A stretch of DNA of 64,000 nucleotides from Cellulophaga baltica (GTDB taxonomy: Bacteria; Bacteroidota; Bacteroidia; Flavobacteriales; Flavobacteriaceae), in contig NZ_FNBD01000001.1 in NCBI RefSeq assembly GCF_900102165.1, forward strand, positions 311,701 to 375,700, given 5' to 3'. A program made the translations under genes and the position numbers. The notes beneath the pieces are model-generated. The model made no database searches. It worked only from the letters and a program-made list of their open reading frames with translations, and was not told the origin of the DNA. This document shows, one piece after another, positions 9,476 to 18,339 of this stretch (position 1 is the first letter of the stretch; every line of letters starts with the position of its first letter).

Positions 9476-9710
9476 TGTTATTTTATTCTTAATTTTTAAA
9501 AAAATTATCAGCTATTTAATTTTCCTATTCTAATTTTCTTGAATCAACAGTAAACACCTATCATTATTGACGGTGCAGCAATTAAAATAAAAAAGTTAAA
9601 TTTTGAAAAAATTCAATTTTAATACTTCTTTGAAGAGCTTTTGAGCTTCAGGATAGAAAATAATGTACTTGGACAGCCATATAAATGGGAGAAAAATTGG
9701 AAATAAAAAA

Positions 9711-9734
9711 AGCCTCTCGATTTCTCGAAAGGCT
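9711..9734 (-). terminator. Intrinsic terminator after tRNA-Leu
   Basis: Arms AGCCTCTCGA (9711-9720) and TCGAAAGGCT (9725-9734) form a 10-position stem with one mismatch and a TTTC loop. The minus strand continues with a T-rich tract (9705-9710). It lies just downstream of the tRNA. Confidence 0.8.
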
Positions 9735-9748
9735 TTTTTTTTAAGTTG

Positions 9749-9830
9749 TACAGGCGGAGAGACTCGAACTCTCACACCTCGCGGCACTAGATCCTAAGTC
9801 TAGCGTGTCTACCAATTCCACCACGCCTGC
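9749..9830 (-). tRNA. tRNA-Leu (anticodon UAG)
   Basis: Read on the minus strand, the acceptor arms are GCAGGCG and CGCCTGT (last pair G-U) with discriminator A. The anticodon stem-loop is CTAGA-CTTAGGA-TCTAG, giving anticodon TAG for CUA codons. The T arm is GAGAG-TTCGAGT-CTCTC. A long variable arm is present, as expected for a class II leucine tRNA, and the total is 82 nt. CCA is not encoded. A terminator follows at 9711-9734. Confidence 0.95.
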
Positions 9831-10020
9831 ATTTTTTACTTCAGTAGGTATATCTCGATATTTTGAGATCTCTTTACCTTCAAAAAAGTTCCTTTTGGCT
9901 CGTAAAATATTTCTATTTCTTTCGCTAAAGGAGTGCAAATATAAAGTAAAAATTCAATTTAGAAATACTTACTTGAAAAAACTTCTTTTTTGTAGCTTTA
10001 TACTCGACTAAAAATAACAA

Positions 10021-11412
10021 ATGGAAGCAATAAAAAATTACATTTCTGAACACAAAGAACGTTTTATTTCTGAACTTATAGACCTATTAAAAATCCCGTC
10101 AGTAAGCGCCGACACTGCGTTTACGCAAGATGTATTAGATACTGCAGATGCCGTAAAAAAAGCTTTAACAGATGCCGGATGTGATGCTGTAGAAATTTGT
10201 GAAACAGATGGCTATCCGATCGTTTATGCTGAAAAAATTATAGATTCTGCCCTTCCAACCGTACTTGTTTACGGTCATTATGACGTTCAACCGGCAGATC
10301 CAATCAATTTGTGGACCTCTCCACCCTTTGAACCCGTCATCAAAAAAACAGACAAACATCCGGAGGGAGCAATTTTTGCTCGGGGTGCTTGTGATGATAA
10401 AGGACAAATGTATATGCATGTAAAAGCAATGGAATATATGGTTAGAACAAACCAACTTCCTTGTAATGTAAAATTCATGATAGAAGGCGAAGAAGAAGTT
10501 GGCAGTAGCAACTTGGCTATTTTTGTAGCTAACCATAAAGAAAAACTCGCTAATGATATTATTTTAATATCAGATACTGGAATGATTGCTAATGATGTAC
10601 CTTCTATTACCACGGGTTTGCGTGGTTTAAGCTATGTTGAAGTGGAGGTTACAGGTCCCAATCGCGATTTACATTCTGGTTTATACGGTGGTGCCGTTGC
10701 AAACCCTATCAATATTTTAACTAAAATGATTGCTAGTTTACATGATGAAAACAATCATATTACTATTCCTGGCTTTTATGATAATGTAGAAGAGCTATCT
10801 AAAGAAGAGCGTGCCGAAATGGCGAAAGCTCCTTTTAGTCTTGAGAATTATAAAAACGCATTAGCTATTGATGCAGTATATGGTGAAAGTGGCTATACGA
10901 CCAATGAACGTAATTCTATTAGACCTACTTTAGATGTCAACGGAATTTGGGGTGGTTATACAGGCGAAGGGGCAAAAACAGTTATTGCTAGCAAAGCCTA
11001 TGCTAAAATATCTATGCGTTTGGTGCCGAACCAAGATTGGAAAGAAATTACTGATTTGTTTAAAAAACACTTTGAAAGCATAGCGCCTGAAGGTGTAAAA
11101 GTAGTTGTAAAACCACATCATGGAGGTCAAGGGTATGTAACACCTATTAATACTGTTGGTTATCAAGCAGCTTCTAAAGCGTATGAAACTACCTTTGGTA
11201 AAAAACCAATCCCGCAACGCAGTGGTGGTAGTATTCCTATTGTTGCGCTTTTTGAAAAAGAACTGAATAGCAAAACAATACTTATGGGCTTCGGTTTAGA
11301 TAGTGATGCCATTCATTCTCCTAACGAGCATTTCGGAGTTTGGAATTATCTAAAAGGTATAGAAACAATTCCATATTTTTATCAATACTATACAGAATTA
11401 TTTAAAAAATAA
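10021..11412 (+). CDS. M20-family metallo-dipeptidase
   Basis: The 463-residue protein shows the full set of di-zinc ligands of the M20 family: GHYDVQPADP (His and catalytic Asp), GACDDKGQ (bridging Asp), EGEEEVGS (catalytic Glu and ligand), the SDTGM Asp, and the C-terminal HSPNEHFG His. The middle holds the dimerisation domain (DLHSGLYGGAVANP). No signal peptide is visible, so it is probably a cytoplasmic dipeptidase of the CNDP/PepV-like group, recycling di- and tripeptides. It stands alone, with the tRNA gene upstream on the other strand and a NYN gene 72 bp downstream. Confidence 0.95.
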   Translation: MEAIKNYISEHKERFISELIDLLKIPSVSADTAFTQDVLDTADAVKKALTDAGCDAVEICETDGYPIVYAEKIIDSALPTVLVYGHYDVQPADPINLWTSPPFEPVIKKTDKHPEGAIFARGACDDKGQMYMHVKAMEYMVRTNQLPCNVKFMIEGEEEVGSSNLAIFVANHKEKLANDIILISDTGMIANDVPSITTGLRGLSYVEVEVTGPNRDLHSGLYGGAVANPINILTKMIASLHDENNHITIPGFYDNVEELSKEERAEMAKAPFSLENYKNALAIDAVYGESGYTTNERNSIRPTLDVNGIWGGYTGEGAKTVIASKAYAKISMRLVPNQDWKEITDLFKKHFESIAPEGVKVVVKPHHGGQGYVTPINTVGYQAASKAYETTFGKKPIPQRSGGSIPIVALFEKELNSKTILMGFGLDSDAIHSPNEHFGVWNYLKGIETIPYFYQYYTELFKK

Positions 11413-11484
11413 GAATGCGAATAAAACCTTGTTAACCCAAGGTTTTAGTAGTTTTTACATCAATCGGACAAAAAATAGAATACT

Positions 11485-12237
11485 ATGGATACAAATTTAG
11501 CAGTGCTTATAGATGGCGACAACATTCCTTCTGCCCAAGTAAAAGAAATGATGGAAGAGATTGCAAAATATGGCAACCCTACAATAAAGAGAATCTATGG
11601 AGATTGGACCAAGCCTAATTTAACCAAATGGAAAAATTTATTGTTAGAGAACGCAATTACGCCCATTCAACAATACGGGTATACCACAGGTAAAAACGCC
11701 ACAGATTCTGCCATGATTATTGATGCCATGGATATTTTATATTCGGAAAAAGTAAACGGCTTCTGTTTGGTTTCTAGTGATAGTGATTTTACCAGGCTCG
11801 CTACACGCTTACGAGAAGCTGGCATGAAAGTTATAGGTATTGGAGAAAAGAAAACACCAAATCCGTTTATTGTGGCTTGCGATAAGTTTATATATATTGA
11901 AATTCTAAAATCGAAAACAGAAAGTCCGGAGAACGATCTAGGAAAAGAGGATAATAAAGACACCATAGACAAAATTACTAGAAAAGATGTTCAGCTTATA
12001 AAAACAACCATTGCTGATGTTTCTGATGATGATGGCTGGGCATTTCTTGGTGATGTAGGAAGTCTTTTGCAAAAAAAGCAACCCAATTTTGATTCCAGAA
12101 ATTATGGCTTTGACAAACTAACACCACTTATTAAATCTATAGATATTTTTGAACTTGAACAACGTGAAAATTCAAAAAGCAAAAACAAACTAATTTTTGT
12201 ACGGATCAAACAAAAGCACAATCCGAAAAAAAAATAG
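11485..12237 (+). CDS. NYN-domain putative RNase with C-terminal LOTUS/OST-HTH domain
   Basis: Residues 1-140 form a NYN (PIN-like) domain: LAVLIDGDNIPSAQVKEMM at the start, DSAMIIDAMDIL in the middle and GFCLVSSDSDFTRLATRLRE, supplying the conserved acidic residues. Residues 170-245 resemble an OST-HTH/LOTUS module (DDDGWAFLGDVGSLLQKKQPNFDSRNYGFDKL is split by family insertions but matches). The family (DUF88/OST-HTH) is thought to cut or bind RNA. The length of 250 residues is usual. The gene is followed directly by an intrinsic terminator at 12246, so it is monocistronic. The target RNA is unknown. Confidence 0.9.
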   Translation: MDTNLAVLIDGDNIPSAQVKEMMEEIAKYGNPTIKRIYGDWTKPNLTKWKNLLLENAITPIQQYGYTTGKNATDSAMIIDAMDILYSEKVNGFCLVSSDSDFTRLATRLREAGMKVIGIGEKKTPNPFIVACDKFIYIEILKSKTESPENDLGKEDNKDTIDKITRKDVQLIKTTIADVSDDDGWAFLGDVGSLLQKKQPNFDSRNYGFDKLTPLIKSIDIFELEQRENSKSKNKLIFVRIKQKHNPKKK

Positions 12238-12245
12238 TTAAAAAT

Positions 12246-12277
12246 AAAAGTCCGTTTTCCTAAGAGAACGGACTTTT
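12246..12277 (+). terminator. Intrinsic terminator after the NYN gene
   Basis: Arms 12246-12259 and 12264-12277 pair over 14 positions with one mismatch (core AAGTCCGTT/AACGGACTT), with a CTAA loop, and end in TTTTATTTT. It begins 9 bp after the NYN stop and could work in both directions. Confidence 0.9.
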
Positions 12278-12282
12278 ATTTT

Positions 12283-12368
12283 AGGGCGTTACCTAAAGGT
12301 CGGGCTATATGTTTCAAGTCCTCACCGTAAAAACGGCTGTGGGCTTTTCACTGCTATCCCTAACGCAA
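12283..12368. repeat. Candidate dispersed intergenic repeat with inverted ends (GGCGTTA...TAACGC)
   Basis: The segment starts TAGGGCGTTACC and ends TATCCCTAACGC, giving an inverted GCGTTA/TAACGC pair. Inside are GGTCGGGCTAT, a small CCG-TAAAAA-CGG hairpin and GGGCTTTTCACTGC. I recall closely similar intergenic elements from many Flavobacteriaceae genomes (GGGCGTTAC...GGTCGGGC...TTTTCACT...ATCCCTAACGC), but only one copy is in this window, so repetition is not shown here. It ends a few bases from the phnA stop. Confidence 0.55.
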
Positions 12369-12373
12369 TTAAA

Positions 12374-12952
12374 TTATAATTTCTTCACATATTTTGTTAT
12401 GATGACAGTCATTGTTGGTCCTACTTTACCTTCTATAAATTCTGCATTCTCACGATCTAAAGATATTCTACGTACCGCAGTTCCTTGTTTTGCAACTTGA
12501 CTAGAACCTTTGATTTTTAAATCCTTAATTAAAACAACACTATCGCCATTTTCTAAAATTACCCCATTAACATCTCTATGAATAATCTTATCGGCTTCTG
12601 CTAGGCCTTCACCTGTAGCTTTAGCAAACTTTAACGCTTCGTCATCAAGATAAATCATGTCTAATAAATCCTTAGGCCATCCTTCTCCTTTCAAACGCGA
12701 AAGCATTCTCCAAGCAACCACTTTAACCGTATCAAACTCACTCCACATACTATCATTTAAGCATCTCCAATGGTTTGGATCTGTATTGTCTGGATTCTCA
12801 ATTTGATCTACACAAACACCACAAGCCAAAAGACTACTATCTATACCGCTTATAGAAACAGGTGGAACTTCATATACCTGTAAATTATCTGTTGAAGTAC
12901 ATAACTCGCATTTATTGCCGCTTCTTTCTATCAATTCTTCTAGTATGCTCAT
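12374..12952 (-). CDS. phnA: PhnA-like zinc-ribbon protein
   Basis: This 192-residue protein begins with a zinc-ribbon-like CELCTSTDNLQVYEV and a second CGVCVDQ pair. It ends with the SH3-like PhnA domain (VILENGDSVVLIKDLKIKGS...QGTAVRRISL...AEFIEGKVGPTMTVIITKYVKK). The E. coli relative (YjdM/PhnA) lies near phosphonate genes but is not a phosphonatase, and the role stays unclear. No phosphonate genes are near here. The middle region (RMLSRLKGEGWPKDLLDMIYLDDE) matches the longer form common in Bacteroidetes. Family call is firm; function is unknown. Confidence 0.85.
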   Translation of the reverse strand: MSILEELIERSGNKCELCTSTDNLQVYEVPPVSISGIDSSLLACGVCVDQIENPDNTDPNHWRCLNDSMWSEFDTVKVVAWRMLSRLKGEGWPKDLLDMIYLDDEALKFAKATGEGLAEADKIIHRDVNGVILENGDSVVLIKDLKIKGSSQVAKQGTAVRRISLDRENAEFIEGKVGPTMTVIITKYVKKL

Positions 12953-13161
12953 GGTTCTAATTTTTATCCTTGCAAACTTAAAAAAATTGACGAGAGTAGT
13001 GGTACTTATTGTCTCCCTAATAATACAAATACCTTAATATTTCAAAAAAAACAAAAATAATCACAGAACATATTCGATGAAATACATCATGATATATACT
13101 ATAAATCAAATAATAGCGCTTAATAAAGATAGTTAATCAACCTAATTTAAATTTTAAACCA

Positions 13162-13626
13162 ATGAAATTAAGCACATTACTTACCTTCGGACTGCTGTTC
13201 TTAGGGTTAAATGCAGCAATTGCAAAAGCAAGAATCCCTATTCCTTACGGAGAGGCTCAAAAAATCATTAAAATTACTGACTTACCTGACACAGAAGAGT
13301 TTCAGTTAGAAGATGGTAGGTATTTTGATATTGGTAAGATGTACACTATTAGCCATATTGTTTGGCTTCCTTACAGTAATACAGATGCCATTATTACAGG
13401 TTATGTAGATGATGAAACTTATGTTGAGTTATCTCCTGAAGAGCTAAAAGAAATTGCAGCACTTGCAAAAGTTGAAATCCCAGAAACGGTAACAGCATCC
13501 TTTTTTGACCGTCTAGGGGGTAAAATAATTTTAGGCCTAGTGGGTCTTGTTATCCTTTATGGGATATATGCTTCCTACTTTGGAAAAGATGAAGAAGAAG
13601 CTACTGAAGAAAAATCAGAAGAATAA
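13162..13626 (+). CDS. Hypothetical exported protein with C-terminal membrane anchor
   Basis: I do not recognise a family for this 154-residue protein. It has a signal peptide (about 1-22, LLFLGLNAAIAKA), a periplasmic part with short beta-like segments (EEFQLEDGRYFDIGKMYTIS), a single transmembrane helix near 121-140 (IILGLVGLVILYGIYASYF) and a very acidic tail (DEEEATEEKSEE). It stands alone between phnA on the other strand and a blaI gene, followed by its own terminator at 13648. The layout suggests a small inner-membrane-anchored periplasmic protein with the acidic tail inside. Confidence 0.75.
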   Translation: MKLSTLLTFGLLFLGLNAAIAKARIPIPYGEAQKIIKITDLPDTEEFQLEDGRYFDIGKMYTISHIVWLPYSNTDAIITGYVDDETYVELSPEELKEIAALAKVEIPETVTASFFDRLGGKIILGLVGLVILYGIYASYFGKDEEEATEEKSEE

Positions 13627-13647
13627 CGCTTATTACAACATACTTAA

Positions 13648-13677
13648 AATCCATTCCTAATCGAATGGATTTTTTTT
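13648..13677 (+). terminator. Intrinsic terminator
   Basis: AATCCATTC (13648-13656) and GAATGGATT (13663-13671) form a perfect 9-bp stem with a 6-nt loop, followed by T residues to 13677. It ends the transcript of the small membrane protein gene. Confidence 0.9.
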
Positions 13678-13694
13678 GCTTATTATTTTAAACC

Positions 13695-13736
13695 TCTACA
13701 CTTGTAGAATTAAAATATTTATTCTATGTTTGTAGA
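13695..13736. promoter_or_regulatory. BlaI/MecI-type operator pair upstream of blaI
   Basis: TCTACA-CT-TGTAGA (13695-13708) is a perfect palindrome matching the known BlaI/MecI core TACAnnTGTA. A second, weaker copy TCTATGTTTGTAGA is at 13723-13736, 28 bp on. The sites end 20 bp before the blaI start, as expected for autorepression. Confidence 0.75.
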
Positions 13737-13756
13737 GCACAAGAAAAATTACAAGA

Positions 13757-14122
13757 ATGCAACTTTCAAAATCAGAAGAAGAATTAATGAATATACTATG
13801 GAAGCAGAAAACCGCTATCATGAAAGATTTGTTAGCATCTTATGAGGACCCCAAACCTGCCACCACTACCATAGCAACACTGCTAAAAAGAATGACAGAT
13901 AAAGGGTTTATAGCCTATAAAACATTAGGTAGGTCAAGAGAGTATTATCCACTGGTAAAAAAGAAAGATTATTTTTCTAAGCATGTAAACGGACTCATAA
14001 GGAACTTTTTTAACGACAGTGCTAGTCAGTTTGCATCATTCTTTACACAAGAAACAGAACTTACCAAAGAGGAATTGGAAGATTTGAAGGCCTTAATAGA
14101 CCGCGAACTTAAAAAGAAGTAA
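13757..14122 (+). CDS. BlaI/MecI-family transcriptional repressor
   Basis: The 121-residue protein is a winged-helix repressor of the BlaI/MecI/CopY family: LSKSEEELMNILWKQKTAIMKDLL at the N-terminus and PATTTIATLLKRMTDKGFIAYK as the recognition region, then a dimerisation tail. In this family the repressor is cut or released after a membrane M56 protease senses a signal such as a beta-lactam. The M56 gene starts 2 bp downstream, so the pair is one operon. Operator-like TACAnnTGTA sites lie just upstream. No beta-lactamase gene is nearby, so the signal is likely cell-wall or envelope stress of unknown kind. Confidence 0.92.
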   Translation: MQLSKSEEELMNILWKQKTAIMKDLLASYEDPKPATTTIATLLKRMTDKGFIAYKTLGRSREYYPLVKKKDYFSKHVNGLIRNFFNDSASQFASFFTQETELTKEELEDLKALIDRELKKK

Positions 14123-14124
14123 TT

Positions 14125-16038
14125 ATGGGAATATATCTTATAAAAGTTACAGCATGCTTAGCCATCTTTATTGTTTTCTACAAACTCGTATTAGAAAATG
14201 AAAGCATGCACACTTATAAACGGTTTTATTTAATCAGTTCGCTGATCGCTGCTTCCATAATACCTGCTGTATTATTTACGGAATACATCTATATAACTCC
14301 AGAACCTGTACTGAATACCTATGTATCAGAAATCAATTCAGACGAAATACCTGTATTTTATCAAAAAACAGATTATTTAACACCTACTCTTTGGACAATT
14401 TACGGACTTGGCGTCTTAATTTTTGGTTATAAATTTTGTAGCAACCTATTTAAAATAGGTACCCGCATAAGAAGAAACCCTAAAATTAACTATGACCGTA
14501 GTATTCATGTATTGTTAGAAGAAAGACTATCACCACACACGTTCTTCAATTTTATTTTTCTAAACAAACAAAAATTTGAAGCCCAAGAAATTCCTGAAGA
14601 AGTACTATTACACGAACAAGCACATGCAGTACAAAAGCACAGTTTAGATGTACTCTTCATTGAACTAATGCAAGTCATTTTATGGTTTAATCCATTTGTT
14701 TATTTGTTTAAACGAGCCATCAAACTAAATCACGAATTTTTAGCGGACCAAGCAGTACTACAAAAAGGTGCTGAATTATCAAATTACCAAAAAATATTAC
14801 TAGCATTCTCATCAAATGCTCCAGAAACTCAATTGGCAAATGCCATTAATTATTCATCAATCAAAAAACGATTTAACATCATGAAAAAAACAACCTCAAA
14901 AAAAGCCATTTGGCTACGCAGTTTATTAGTCCTACCCATGTTCGCACTTGCATTGTACAGCTTTAGCGAATCAGAAATTATAGAAATTGACAAAGGCCTT
15001 GAAAACTCTACTTCTTCAAATCTTCCCCCAGAAAACTTACAAGAGCAGAAATCAGATTCCATACAATATAAGTACATCGAAAAACCAAACGCACCAAATA
15101 TTCAAGATATAGCCAAATGGAAAAATAGCTTCAAGTACGCCCTATGGATTGATGGAAAACATACTAGTAATAAAGAATTAGAAAATTATAAATTATCCGA
15201 ATTTGTACATTATTCTTCCAGCTTTATTTACAATAATGCACGATCACAGCAATTTCCACAACCTTATCAAGTTAGTTTATTCACTAAAAATAAATTTAAA
15301 AAACAATTCACTACTAATAATAGGGAACTTAATATTCATATAAATAAAGCTGCTCAAATTTTAGTGCAAGGCGAATTAGTTTCAGTTCTCGGCTTAAAAC
15401 AGCACTTATCTAAATTAAATACGGACTTATCAAAGGAAGAAAAATCTGAAATAGTTAGAGGATTTATACATGTTCGTTTAGAGACACCAAAACAAGCTGT
15501 TAAAAATGTGTCCAACATTTTAGAAGAATACGGTTGCGTTACAATTGATATCGTAGGACAGAAAGAGCAGCAAGACGGCGCAACCATAAAGCAACTAGCA
15601 ACATACAATACCATAGCCCGAAAATACAATGAGATGAATACATCTACCATGAGCATTAAAAAAGGAGAAGTAGACCAAATGACATACCTCTATAGCATCA
15701 TGACTGACGATCAAAAAAAGGATGCAGAGGCTTTTCCTAAATTACCACCGATGCCCGAACCACCAATGCCACCTTCAACCCAAAAGATTGGTAAAGGCGA
15801 GGTTAGTGCGATTCCAGCACCGCCAGCACCACCAGCACCACCAAAGAGTCCGTTAGACCACGTTATTAACATGGCTAAAAAAAATGCCAACTTCTACTAT
15901 GAAGGAAAAGCAATAACTTCAGACCAGGCCATTGATTTAATCAAAAACAATAACCATTTAAACATAGATACTAGAAATACAGGAAGTAAAAACCCAAGCG
16001 TAAAAATTTCTAAAGAACCCATCATCATTAAAAACTAA
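14125..16038 (+). CDS. BlaR1-like M56-family membrane metalloprotease/sensor
   Basis: The 637-residue protein has four N-terminal membrane helices (about 1-20, 35-55, 85-105, 265-285) and an M56 peptidase domain with the zinc site HEQAHAVQKHSLDVLFIELM and the downstream NHEFLADQAV. The long extracytoplasmic C-terminal part (about 290-637) is not a penicillin-binding domain. It contains a proline-rich stretch (PPMPEPPMPP and PAPPAPPAPPKSP). The gene is coupled to the blaI repressor 2 bp upstream and closed by a strong terminator at 16052. It likely transmits an envelope signal to that repressor by proteolysis; the ligand is unknown. Confidence 0.9.
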   Translation: MGIYLIKVTACLAIFIVFYKLVLENESMHTYKRFYLISSLIAASIIPAVLFTEYIYITPEPVLNTYVSEINSDEIPVFYQKTDYLTPTLWTIYGLGVLIFGYKFCSNLFKIGTRIRRNPKINYDRSIHVLLEERLSPHTFFNFIFLNKQKFEAQEIPEEVLLHEQAHAVQKHSLDVLFIELMQVILWFNPFVYLFKRAIKLNHEFLADQAVLQKGAELSNYQKILLAFSSNAPETQLANAINYSSIKKRFNIMKKTTSKKAIWLRSLLVLPMFALALYSFSESEIIEIDKGLENSTSSNLPPENLQEQKSDSIQYKYIEKPNAPNIQDIAKWKNSFKYALWIDGKHTSNKELENYKLSEFVHYSSSFIYNNARSQQFPQPYQVSLFTKNKFKKQFTTNNRELNIHINKAAQILVQGELVSVLGLKQHLSKLNTDLSKEEKSEIVRGFIHVRLETPKQAVKNVSNILEEYGCVTIDIVGQKEQQDGATIKQLATYNTIARKYNEMNTSTMSIKKGEVDQMTYLYSIMTDDQKKDAEAFPKLPPMPEPPMPPSTQKIGKGEVSAIPAPPAPPAPPKSPLDHVINMAKKNANFYYEGKAITSDQAIDLIKNNNHLNIDTRNTGSKNPSVKISKEPIIIKN

Positions 16039-16051
16039 AAACATTCATTCA

Positions 16052-16080
16052 AAAAAAGCCTTCTAAACGAAGGCTTTTTT
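16052..16080 (+). terminator. Intrinsic terminator after blaI-M56 operon
   Basis: AAAAAAGCCTTC (16052-16063) and GAAGGCTTTTTT (16069-16080) form a perfect 12-bp stem with a 5-nt loop and a T tract. Confidence 0.95.
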
Positions 16081-16191
16081 TATTAAAAATTACTGCAATA
16101 AGACGCCTGTAGTACCATAGCACTAGTTTAACATAATTTTTCAAATAGAATTTGTACATTAGTTACTCATCAATCAAAAATCAAATTAATT

Positions 16192-17292
16192 ATGTTACAA
16201 CGTTTTTTTATCCTGTGCTCAGGAGCCGATTCTGAAATACTGGCCGAATGTTCTCAGGGAGAACGAAATAAATATGCAGGAATAGGAGCTACGGTATTTT
16301 TTACCGCCGTAATGGCATTTATTGCTAGTAGTTATGCTTTATATACTGTATTTGACAATGTCTATATAGCTACTTTCTTCGGACTCGTGTGGGGATTACT
16401 AATCTTTAACTTAGATCGCTTTATAGTTTCTACTATTAAAAAAAGGGATAAGTTTAGTAGTGAGCTCTTGCAAGCAACACCGCGCATTATTTTGGCCGTC
16501 ATTATAGCTATTGTAATTTCTAAACCGCTAGAAATGAAAATTTTTGAGAAGGAAATTAATCAAGTCCTTTTAGAACAAAAGAACGAATTGACACTAGCCA
16601 ATAAAGATCAAATTGCGCTACAGTACAATCCTAGTATTGATGCCTTACATACAGACATTGAAGCCTTAAAAACAGAAATTACAATTCAAGAAACAGAAAC
16701 TAATGCCTTGTATGACACTTACATTTCTGAAGCGGAAGGGACGGCAGGAACAAAGCTTTTAGGAAAAGGCCCAGTATACGCCGAAAAAAGAGATAAGCAT
16801 GATGCAGCACTAAAAGAACTCAGAGAACTAAAGGAGACTAATGCTGTTAAAATTACTGATATAGAATCTCAGATTGCCGCTCTCCAAACAGAATATACCA
16901 CTTCCGTAACAAATTCTCAGCCCATTATTGACGGTTTCGATGGCCTAATGGCCAGAATTACCGCGTTAAACAAACTACCGTGGCTACCATCATTCTTTAT
17001 TTTTTTACTTTTTCTTGCTATAGAAACTTCGCCTATCATTGCGAAACTGCTATCGCCTAAAGGTACTTATGATTATAAATTGGAAGAAGAGGAAAGTGTC
17101 GTTAAATCTTGGGTGACTCAAAAAGTGAAGCAACGCGATTTACTTGTGGCTACCGATGAATCATTAAATAATAAAATTTATGCAGACCTTGCGGAGGAAC
17201 AAGCCATCTACGATTACAAAAAACAAAAAGTAGAAGAATTACTTAAACTACAGGCAGATTCATTTCACAAGCTTCAAATGAAAAACCTTTAG
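16192..17292 (+). CDS. DUF4407 membrane protein
   Basis: The 366-residue protein matches DUF4407: an N-terminal segment FFILCSGADSEILAECSQGERNKYAGIG, three membrane helices before residue 115 (the second and third flank NLDRFIVSTIKK), a long alpha-helical, probably coiled-coil region (about 115-250, rich in Glu/Lys/Gln), a fourth membrane helix (about 262-280, PSFFIFLLFLAIETSPIIAK) and a cytoplasmic helical tail. The function of the family is unknown. It stands alone after the blaI-M56 terminator, and the next gene is on the other strand. Confidence 0.88.
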   Translation: MLQRFFILCSGADSEILAECSQGERNKYAGIGATVFFTAVMAFIASSYALYTVFDNVYIATFFGLVWGLLIFNLDRFIVSTIKKRDKFSSELLQATPRIILAVIIAIVISKPLEMKIFEKEINQVLLEQKNELTLANKDQIALQYNPSIDALHTDIEALKTEITIQETETNALYDTYISEAEGTAGTKLLGKGPVYAEKRDKHDAALKELRELKETNAVKITDIESQIAALQTEYTTSVTNSQPIIDGFDGLMARITALNKLPWLPSFFIFLLFLAIETSPIIAKLLSPKGTYDYKLEEEESVVKSWVTQKVKQRDLLVATDESLNNKIYADLAEEQAIYDYKKQKVEELLKLQADSFHKLQMKNL

Positions 17293-17325
17293 TAGTGTAT
17301 GGTTTTCGGTATGACCACACCTAAA

Positions 17326-18327
17326 TTAGTTCCCTAAAATTCGGTTCCAAAGCTCCTGCAATAACTTTTTAGCATCCCCCACATTTTTGGGGATTTCTTT
17401 TATTTCCAAATCCCCCTCTTTATTTGTGAGTTGATATTTGAACGCAAAATCTTGTTCTTTAGGATCCATGCTCATTAAACCAAATCTGAGGTCATTGAAA
17501 AACAATTGTCCATTATCCTCTGTTATAATATACCATCCTTCTGCAATACGCTCTAAACGATTTACTTTATCATTATTCTTTAAATCTCCTAATAGCTCAT
17601 GATGTTTTGGATAAGTTTCAAAAAAGATGGGTTTTGTATCAAAAAACGAGTAATTGGCAATCAAATAGGCTTCTTTTGTATCCACATTTGCAGTCCAAAG
17701 TATCGTATTAAACGGACTAGGCCTTGTATCAATTTCAATATAAGATATACCTTGATTTTCTAGAGCTGTTGTAAATTTCTGATAAGTCACTGCTTTTAAC
17801 ACCAGCGATAGCAACAAATAGGCGGAGCTAATGATTAATCCCCAGTTGTTGTATTTCCTACGCTTTACAGAAGTTCTTTTTTGAAACATAGCCAATACCA
17901 ACAATACTAAAAAAGGGAGGGTATACAAAGGATCTATAACAAATATATTCTGAAACGCTAAACGGGTATTAAACGGCCAGAAAAGTTGTGTGCCCCATGT
18001 TGTGAAAGAATCTAAAATAGGATGCGTAAATAGCCCCCAAAACATTAACCAAGACCATTCTTTCCAGCTTGCTTCTTTCTTAGGCAATAGTTTAAATACT
18101 AACCAACCGAATACGGGTGCAAATAGTACTGAGAAAAAGATAGAATGGCTAAACCCACGGTGCCATTCTATAGCAGAAATCGTATCTGTAAAAAAACGTG
18201 TGAATACATCTAAGTCTGGAATAGTACCTGCAATTGCTCCAAAAAGCATGGCTTTATTACCTACTTTCTTTCCTAAAACAGCTTCTCCTACCGCAGCACC
18301 TAATACTATTTGCGTTAATGAATCCAT
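17326..18327 (-). CDS. YdjM/DUF457-type membrane-bound metal-dependent hydrolase
   Basis: The 333-residue protein carries the signatures of this inner-membrane family: MDSLTQIVLGAAVGEAVLGKKVG at the start, IPDLDVF, EWHRGFSHSIFF and THPILDSFTTWGT, which supply Asp and His metal ligands. Several membrane helices follow, then an extracytoplasmic domain (about 190-333). Proteins of this group are annotated as metal-dependent hydrolases, but the reaction is not established in most members. It lies 12 bp after the MutS-like gene on the same strand and is probably cotranscribed with it. Confidence 0.88.
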   Translation of the reverse strand: MDSLTQIVLGAAVGEAVLGKKVGNKAMLFGAIAGTIPDLDVFTRFFTDTISAIEWHRGFSHSIFFSVLFAPVFGWLVFKLLPKKEASWKEWSWLMFWGLFTHPILDSFTTWGTQLFWPFNTRLAFQNIFVIDPLYTLPFLVLLVLAMFQKRTSVKRRKYNNWGLIISSAYLLLSLVLKAVTYQKFTTALENQGISYIEIDTRPSPFNTILWTANVDTKEAYLIANYSFFDTKPIFFETYPKHHELLGDLKNNDKVNRLERIAEGWYIITEDNGQLFFNDLRFGLMSMDPKEQDFAFKYQLTNKEGDLEIKEIPKNVGDAKKLLQELWNRILGN

Positions 18328-18339
18328 ATAAACTTACAG

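Noticed and set aside
9596-9938. Open frames over the tRNA region (such as one containing GVRVRVSPPVQ)
   Set aside because: They translate the tRNA-Leu sequence and its flank, a known artefact; the minus-strand tail FLPFIWLSKYIIFYPEAQKLF has no independent start.
10165-11217. Several minus-strand frames in the M20 dipeptidase gene
   Set aside because: They overlap a full, motif-complete gene and have no recognisable features.
12283-12368. Integron attC site
   Set aside because: The ends have GTTA/TAAC but do not follow the full RYYYAAC...GTTRRRY layout, and no integron integrase is in the window; kept only as a repeat candidate.
13757-16038. Beta-lactam resistance locus
   Set aside because: BlaI/M56 genes are present, but no beta-lactamase or PBP2a gene and no penicillin-binding sensor domain, so resistance is not supported.
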